NCBI GenBank assembly: GCA_963817945.1
Contig: CAWFQH010000001.1
Coordinates: 124,001-188,000, forward strand
DNA from: VRUE01 sp963817945
GTDB lineage: Bacteria > Actinomycetota > Thermoleophilia > Solirubrobacterales > 70-9
Direction of reading: 5' to 3'
DNA: 64,000 nt
Shown in pieces: positions 59,725-64,000 of this stretch. The translations under genes were made by a program, and so were the position numbers. The notes under the pieces were generated by a model. The model saw nothing but the letters and a program-made list of their open reading frames with translations. It was not told where the DNA came from and searched no databases. The first letter of the stretch is position 1; each line of letters begins with the position of its first letter.

Positions 59725-60018
59725 ATGCCTGAGGTTTGCACGCTGGACTGGCACGTCGCCCCCTTCAAGGCCGATCGCTGGCTCGACCTCTGGCAGCCGG
59801 CGGCTGCACGGATGCCGGCTTTCGGCGCCAAGAGCTGGTCGCTGACGCGCTCGACCGACGACCCTCTCCACTTCATCCAGTCCTCGGTCTGGGAGAGCCG
59901 CGTCGACTTCGAACGCTACTGGTTCTCAGACGAAATCGAGAAGGCCCGGGCGGCCGTCATCGACCTGCACGGCATCCCCATACTGCCCGCCTGGCACACG
60001 CTCGTCGTCGCCGAGTAG
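59725..60018 (+). CDS. Small ferredoxin-like fold protein, unknown
   Basis: 97 residues from ATG. 'VCTLDWHVAPFKADRWLDLWQPAAARM', 'GAKSWSLTRSTDDPLHFIQSSVWESRVDFERYWFSDEIEKARAAVIDLHGIPILPAWHTLV' has the alpha-beta pattern of an ABM/EthD-like dimeric fold (strand, helix, strand with Trp, helix). Such proteins include monooxygenases and small dimerising partners. It is co-transcribed with ccr and could assist it, though nothing shows this. Confidence 0.65.
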   Translation: MPEVCTLDWHVAPFKADRWLDLWQPAAARMPAFGAKSWSLTRSTDDPLHFIQSSVWESRVDFERYWFSDEIEKARAAVIDLHGIPILPAWHTLVVAE

Positions 60019-60045
60019 CCGCCGGGCGGGCGGTGCAGCCGGCCG

Positions 60046-62697
60046 CTAGTTCGCCGAATCCAACACCCGCCAGCGGAAGACCGCGGGAGTCGGGTCGACG
60101 GTCCCGCTTGGGGTGATGGCGACCACCCTGAAGACGTGCCTGCCGGGTGCGAGGTTCCTGTAGGTGCGCGGTGACCGGCAGCGCGCGAACTCGCGGCCGT
60201 CGAGCTTGCACCTGAAGGTCGACCGGACCACGCTGGCGGAAAAGGCGAATCGCGCCGTCGTGCTGGAGGATTTCTTCGGCGGGTGGCTGAGCAGGCGGGT
60301 GTGCGGCCCTGGCGGCGGCAGCGGAGGCTCCGGCGCCGGGCCGGGCGGATTGCCGGGCTGCTGCTGACCATCCTGCCCCGAATCCCCGGAACCCGGGTCT
60401 TTCCCGTCCTGCGTATAGACGGCCGTGTACTGCGCGGGCAAATCGGCGTCCACGCTGTGCACCCGCGCGCCACCGTCCGACCAGGAGCTCCAGGTATAAG
60501 TCTCACCGTTCAGTTCCTGGGTCAGTGGCGCCGACAGGCCCACGTTGGAGCCCTCGATCGCGGTCAGCGTGAAGGGAGCGGGTTGCGATTTAAGACCGGC
60601 GGCGAGCGTCAGGCCGGGTGGGCTGGAGGTGATCTGGAGGCTGACCGTGCTCGGTTCGATAACGACGCTCTCGGTCGCCGACAGTCCCTGGGAGTCGGTG
60701 GCGCTGAGCTCGACTTCGAGCTTGGCCGGATAGTCGTGTTCGGGCGCGAGGAAGCTGCCTTCGTCGACCGCGGAGAACACCTGCAGCGGATGCGCGTGGC
60801 AGTTGGCCAGGGTCGGGCAGTGAAGGACGCGGGCCTTCCAGTGCAGGTCCGGGGTCGGCACATCACCGTCCTGGTCGTCTTCGGCCGAGCCGGCGAACTC
60901 GATCTCCTCGCCCACACTCCACTCCAGGCCCGCCAGAGGCGTGTCTATCTCCGGATCGGGCGGCGTGTTGCCCGGATGGACGAAGACCTGGGCGACGCTG
61001 CTCTTGCCCGATTCGTCCTCGACGCGGACCGCGACGCGGCGGGGGCCCGGGCCGGCGAAGTCCTCCGTCCGTTCTTCGCCGCCAACGGTCCCAAAACTGC
61101 CGTTGCCGTCCAAGTCCCAGGCGAAGTCGAGCGATTCCCCGTCGGGATCGCTCGAGCCGCTCGCGTCGAGCTCGACCTCCAGCGGGTCGGCTTCGCCAAA
61201 CCGGGGCGTTGCGGTGAGCTCCGCCAGCGGGGCGCCGGGGTCATAGGAGATCCGGTGGACGGCGCCGTCAAAGATCCGCACGTAGTAGAGGTTGCCGTCC
61301 GGGCCCACCTCGACGTCGACGCCGGGGTAGACGCCGCCGTCGGCGAGGAAGACCGTCACCTGCGAGGGGTCCGGATTGCCGTGCTCATCGGGGAGCATCG
61401 CGTAGATGCAGCCGCGCACCGAGTCGGCGAAGAAGAGCGCTCCGTCGTAGGCAGCGGGAAAGGCGTCGTCGCGGTAGACGGTGATCCCCGAGACCGCCGA
61501 GCCGCTGTCGCTGGGACAGGGATCGTCGGCGTAGACGCGCCCGTCGTAGTGGTAGGCGTAGAAGGGCGGACTGACCGTGTCCTCCTGCTCGTAGAGGGCC
61601 TCGCAGAGGTCGAGGTCGAGGCCGTCGTACATGAAGTGGCGCAACGGGCCCTCGTAGCAGGGCCAGCCGAAGTTGAAGGGCGCCGCGGGGTCGACGGCGA
61701 AGCGGTTGATCTCCTCGAACTCCTGCCAGCCGACGTTGGCGATGTAGAGCTCGTCCCCGCCGGCGTCGACCGCGAAGCGGAAGGGATTGCGGAGCCCGTA
61801 GGCGACGATGCGCCGCTCGTTCGCGTCGAGGCTGTCGAACATCGGGTTGCCCGGCACGCCCTCGCCGGTATCGGGGTCGACGCGGATCACCGTGCCGTCG
61901 AGGCCGGTCGGGTCCGTGGTGAGGCCGAGCGGGTTGGGGGTGAAGGCATCCTGGGAGCGCAGGGCCCCGCCCTCCCCCGTCGGCACCGTCTGGGTTCCGC
62001 CGATTCCGGTCGGCGGATCTCCGCACTGGTTCTTCTGCGGCCAGCCGAACTGGCCGTAGTCCGTATTGAAGGGGCTCGCGCCGTCGCCGCCGCTCGCGTA
62101 CAGGTTGCCGACCGCGTCGAATTGGATGTCACCGACCGAGTGCGAGGAGAACTGCTGACACCAGTCCTCGACCAGCTCCACTTCGTCGACCGCCTGGTTG
62201 CCCGACGGTCCTCCCGCCTCGAGACGGACCAGACGGCCGCTCACCGGACAGGCATTGACGTCTGCGCTTTCCGGCTTGGGGCAGTCGTCGCCGCTGTCGT
62301 CCGGTTCGCCCCATTTGGGCGCCGGGTCGGCTTCGCCCAGCAGATGGTCGTAGGTGTAAAGGACGTAGACGTAGGGCCGGTCCGGGAATTCGGGATCCAG
62401 CTCCATGCCCATGAGCCCCCGGTCGCCGGAGTCGTAGACCTCGGTGCGCAGGTCGGCAAAGATCTCGGGCACGTCGTCTTCGAGGTCCTCGTAGACCAGG
62501 ACCCTGCCGGGCTTCTCGGCGACGAACACCCGCCCGTCGGAGGAAAAGGAGACCGCGATCGGATCGTCCAGCCCGGCGAGGACGACGCTGTCGCGAAAGC
62601 CGCTCGGCAATACCCCGCCGTGCGCCAGCGCCGGCAGGAGCAGCAACAACAGCCAGCAGCTCGAGAGGGTGGCGACAAGCCGCCCTTGACGAGCCAT
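60046..62697 (-). CDS. Secreted glucose/sorbosone-dehydrogenase-like propeller protein with PKD-type modules
   Basis: 883 residues. A signal peptide ('WLLLLLLPALAHG') leads to a six-bladed sGDH/L-sorbosone dehydrogenase propeller ('GLDDPIAVSFSSDGRVFVAEKPGRVLVYED', 'DIQFDAVGNLYASGGDGA', 'IVAYGLRNPFRFAVDA', 'NVGWQEFEEINRF', 'YPGVDVEVGPDGNLYYVRI'). After residue 460 come PKD-like ('ELDASGSSDPDGESLDFAWDLDGNG') and other beta modules, and a Pro/Gly linker before a final cysteine-containing domain. It probably binds or oxidises carbohydrate outside the cell with PQQ. Confidence 0.85.
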   Translation of the reverse strand: MARQGRLVATLSSCWLLLLLLPALAHGGVLPSGFRDSVVLAGLDDPIAVSFSSDGRVFVAEKPGRVLVYEDLEDDVPEIFADLRTEVYDSGDRGLMGMELDPEFPDRPYVYVLYTYDHLLGEADPAPKWGEPDDSGDDCPKPESADVNACPVSGRLVRLEAGGPSGNQAVDEVELVEDWCQQFSSHSVGDIQFDAVGNLYASGGDGASPFNTDYGQFGWPQKNQCGDPPTGIGGTQTVPTGEGGALRSQDAFTPNPLGLTTDPTGLDGTVIRVDPDTGEGVPGNPMFDSLDANERRIVAYGLRNPFRFAVDAGGDELYIANVGWQEFEEINRFAVDPAAPFNFGWPCYEGPLRHFMYDGLDLDLCEALYEQEDTVSPPFYAYHYDGRVYADDPCPSDSGSAVSGITVYRDDAFPAAYDGALFFADSVRGCIYAMLPDEHGNPDPSQVTVFLADGGVYPGVDVEVGPDGNLYYVRIFDGAVHRISYDPGAPLAELTATPRFGEADPLEVELDASGSSDPDGESLDFAWDLDGNGSFGTVGGEERTEDFAGPGPRRVAVRVEDESGKSSVAQVFVHPGNTPPDPEIDTPLAGLEWSVGEEIEFAGSAEDDQDGDVPTPDLHWKARVLHCPTLANCHAHPLQVFSAVDEGSFLAPEHDYPAKLEVELSATDSQGLSATESVVIEPSTVSLQITSSPPGLTLAAGLKSQPAPFTLTAIEGSNVGLSAPLTQELNGETYTWSSWSDGGARVHSVDADLPAQYTAVYTQDGKDPGSGDSGQDGQQQPGNPPGPAPEPPLPPPGPHTRLLSHPPKKSSSTTARFAFSASVVRSTFRCKLDGREFARCRSPRTYRNLAPGRHVFRVVAITPSGTVDPTPAVFRWRVLDSAN

Positions 62698-62699
62698 TC

Positions 62700-62987
62700 C
62701 TACGCGCGCTCCAACGGCGCCATCGTCAGCCCCGCGGCCTTGAGTTGTTCCCAGTAGTGCTCCGCGGTCTCGCGTGGGCCCGACCAGACGATCGCCTGGC
62801 CGCTGCTGTGGATCTGCTCCGCGATCTCGTGCCCTCGCTCGAGGCTCATCCCCGGCAGCACGCGGGACAGCGTCCCGGCGACGTGGTCGAAGGTGTTGTG
62901 GTCGTCATTGCAGACGATCACCCGCCACTCCCCACCCAATCCGGAGCCGGGACCGACCTGACGCGGCTTCTCAACGGTGGTCGTCAT
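62700..62987 (-). CDS. clpS: ATP-dependent Clp protease adaptor ClpS
   Basis: 95 residues. 'WRVIVCNDDHNTFDHVAGTLSRVLPGMSLERGHEIAEQIHSSGQAIVWSG' carries the ClpS pocket (NDDxxTF), the central helix with His and the QVHxxGxA-like segment. ClpS hands N-end-rule substrates to ClpAP or ClpC. Its stop is three bases upstream of the propeller protein's start on the same strand. Structured repeat copy C lies upstream. Confidence 0.93.
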   Translation of the reverse strand: MTTTVEKPRQVGPGSGLGGEWRVIVCNDDHNTFDHVAGTLSRVLPGMSLERGHEIAEQIHSSGQAIVWSGPRETAEHYWEQLKAAGLTMAPLERA

Positions 62988-63020
62988 CGGCCCGCATTAT
63001 GCGGAATATGTCGGAATCGC

Positions 63021-63126
63021 CTGAGCGCGGATGCCACCAAGCAGATCAAGGACGCAGAGAGCGTGGCGTGCTTTTGCACGCGAGCGACCGAGGACGCAGA
63101 GATGCGCTGGTGTCATCCGCGCTCAG
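63021..63126. repeat. Structured repeat element, copy C
   Basis: Outer arms 63021-63039 and 63108-63126 pair at 18 of 19 positions and differ completely from those of copies A and B. Internal blocks CAAGGACGCAGAGAG (63047-63061) and GACCGAGGACGCAG (63086-63099) are conserved. The apical hairpin is GCGTGC-TTTT-GCACGC (63066-63081). The right arm runs into the stop codon of the next gene. Confidence 0.8.
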
Positions 63127-63824
63127 AATGGGCTGGGGACGCGGATGACGACGTCGTCGACGCTGCCGACAGCGCCTTTCCCGTTGCCGACGGCGCCGAC
63201 CGAGAAGCCCGAGCCGCGGCCCTGCAGCTCACCCGCACCGGGGTCGAGGACATCGGCGACCTGGCGGTTGCCGACGAAGGCCATTACCCGGCATTTCCCC
63301 CTGTCGGGACCGCTGGTGACGTTGAATGCCCGCAGCCGCAGCTCGTTCGGTTGGTCGGTCCCCTTGATCGAAGTGACGCCCCGCGCGATGTGCAGGTATT
63401 CGACTTCGCCGTCGCTGAGCACCTTGCGGATCTGTGCCTTGCGCTGCAGCGGGAAGACCGCCAGCTGGTAGCCGGCGCCGGCTTCGCCGGTGCGCAGGTT
63501 GACGGCAAGGAAGGCCTTGCGCTTTACCGCTTTCGGGGTCGAGCTGAAGAGCCGCAGGGTGGCGCCGATCTCCAAATCACGCCCGACCACCGGCGTCCGG
63601 TACGCGCACTCGCTGGTCGCTTTGCCGACCGTGATCTGGAAGGCATTGGCACCGCCGCCGCGACCGCAGCGCTCGCCCGAGAGCTTGCCGATCTGACCGC
63701 GCTGCGAGTCGGTCTCCATGCCGTTGCGGTAGAGGCCGACGAGCGCCGCGCCGGCCGTGCCGGCGAGCGCCGCCGTGGCCGCGAGAGCCAGCACGGCAAA
63801 GGAGATGAGTCGCATTCGCATCAT
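63123..63824 (-). CDS. Secreted beta-sandwich-like protein, unknown
   Basis: 233 residues from the ATG at 63824 (63821 is equivalent). A clean signal peptide ('LISFAVLALAATAALAGTAGA') is followed by a beta-rich domain: 'RNGMETDSQRGQIGKLSGERCGRGGG', 'VVGRDLEIGATLRLFSSTPKAVKRKAFLAVNLRTG', 'QLAVFPLQRKAQIRKVLSDGEVEYLHIARG' and 'DDVVIRV'. The layout resembles LamG/concanavalin-like surface proteins of this bacterial group. There are two cysteine positions that could pair. Its stop lies in repeat copy C. Confidence 0.7.
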   Translation of the reverse strand: MMRMRLISFAVLALAATAALAGTAGAALVGLYRNGMETDSQRGQIGKLSGERCGRGGGANAFQITVGKATSECAYRTPVVGRDLEIGATLRLFSSTPKAVKRKAFLAVNLRTGEAGAGYQLAVFPLQRKAQIRKVLSDGEVEYLHIARGVTSIKGTDQPNELRLRAFNVTSGPDRGKCRVMAFVGNRQVADVLDPGAGELQGRGSGFSVGAVGNGKGAVGSVDDVVIRVPSPF

Positions 63825-63967
63825 CCGCAGCCTAAACACGGATGCGGCCGAAAGGTGCGCGTCGCGGCGCCTGAACGCGGTCTTTCTCGCAAACCGCCGG
63901 AGCTTCTGCATGCCATGCATGCAAAAGCTCACGCTCTGCCCGCTTCTGGCAAATATCATCTGGGGCG

Positions 63968-64000
63968 ATGAGCGACCACCGCCTGCCCGAGTCCGACCGC
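63968..64000 (+). CDS. Start of a plus-strand gene cut by the window edge
   Basis: ATG at 63968 opens MSDHRLPESDR to the window edge, preceded by TCTGGGGCG as a weak ribosome site. Only 11 codons are visible, so no identity can be given. Confidence 0.35.
   Translation, partial: MSDHRLPESDR

Noticed and set aside
55990..62757. Very long open frames antisense to ygfZ/rmuC (about 660 codons on the minus strand) and to the sugar-dehydrogenase-like gene (about 820 codons on the plus strand).
   Set aside because: High G+C keeps antisense frames open. Their translations are Arg/Ala/Val-rich, lack motifs and mirror well-supported genes on the other strand.

Overview
The window is GC-rich (roughly two thirds G+C), tightly packed DNA that I infer comes from an actinobacterium, most likely class Thermoleophilia (Solirubrobacterales). 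The pointers are a complete F420 cofactor gene set, crotonyl-CoA carboxylase/reductase, GTG and TTG starts, many 4-base ATGA/GTGA gene overlaps and paired winged-helix regulators. This is inference from gene content, not from a marker gene.

Region by region. 1-1.9 kb: the start of a TPR protein and two tandem winged-helix regulators. 1.9-10.4 kb: tRNA-Thr followed by a tightly coupled seven-gene operon encoding a truncated arginyl-tRNA-synthetase-like enzyme, a fused aminodeoxychorismate synthase, a GNAT, a histone-deacetylase-fold amidohydrolase, a chorismate mutase, a P450 with an aberrant I-helix and an MbtG-like amine N-hydroxylase. It looks like an undescribed biosynthetic cluster. 10.4-16.1 kb: a lipoprotein beta-propeller, a DppA-type peptidase, and a Cys/Trp-repeat membrane protein ending in a metzincin-like zinc site. 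16.2-19.1 kb: a 2.9-kb integrative element in tRNA-Glu, bounded by 43-bp direct repeats and carrying an integrase and a RES/Xre-type toxin-antitoxin pair. 19.2-31.2 kb: tRNAs, hydrolases, small membrane and housekeeping genes, an unknown two-gene module, an IS481-family insertion abutting tRNA-Pro, a decayed HNH gene and a canonical P450. 31.3-43.1 kb: acyl-CoA catabolism (two carboxyltransferase subunits, acetoacetyl-CoA synthetase, HMG-CoA lyase, thioesterase, SDR) with four tRNAs. 43.1-49.9 kb: F420 metabolism (NADPH:F420 reductase, cofD, cofC, cofE and a fused cofGH that carries a frameshift). 50-56 kb: aquaporin, a decayed THI5-like gene beside a simple repeat, and a metal module (DtxR-type regulator, ZIP permease, two-domain multicopper oxidase). 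55.6-64 kb: ygfZ, rmuC, ccr, a secreted sugar-dehydrogenase-like protein, clpS and surface proteins.

How genes work together: the operon would make an aminated shikimate-derived precursor (PabAB plus mutase), oxidise it or a partner amine (P450, N-hydroxylase) and possibly join it to an amino acid activated by the synthetase-like enzyme, with the GNAT/deacetylase pair modifying an amine. The 31-43 kb genes fit leucine or branched-acid breakdown to acetoacetate and acetyl-CoA. The F420 genes run in biosynthetic order from a shared leader.

Two repeat families are the most unusual non-coding content. Three elements (35.1, 54.3, 63.1 kb) keep the same internal-loop sequences while their stems change in a compensatory way. 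Three intergenic repeats (7.3, 43.1, 43.9 kb) encode near-identical 21-23 residue mini-ORFs, two of them stitched between neighbours by stop/start overlaps. Several genes carry single-base insertions in G/C runs, which may be sequencing errors or decay.
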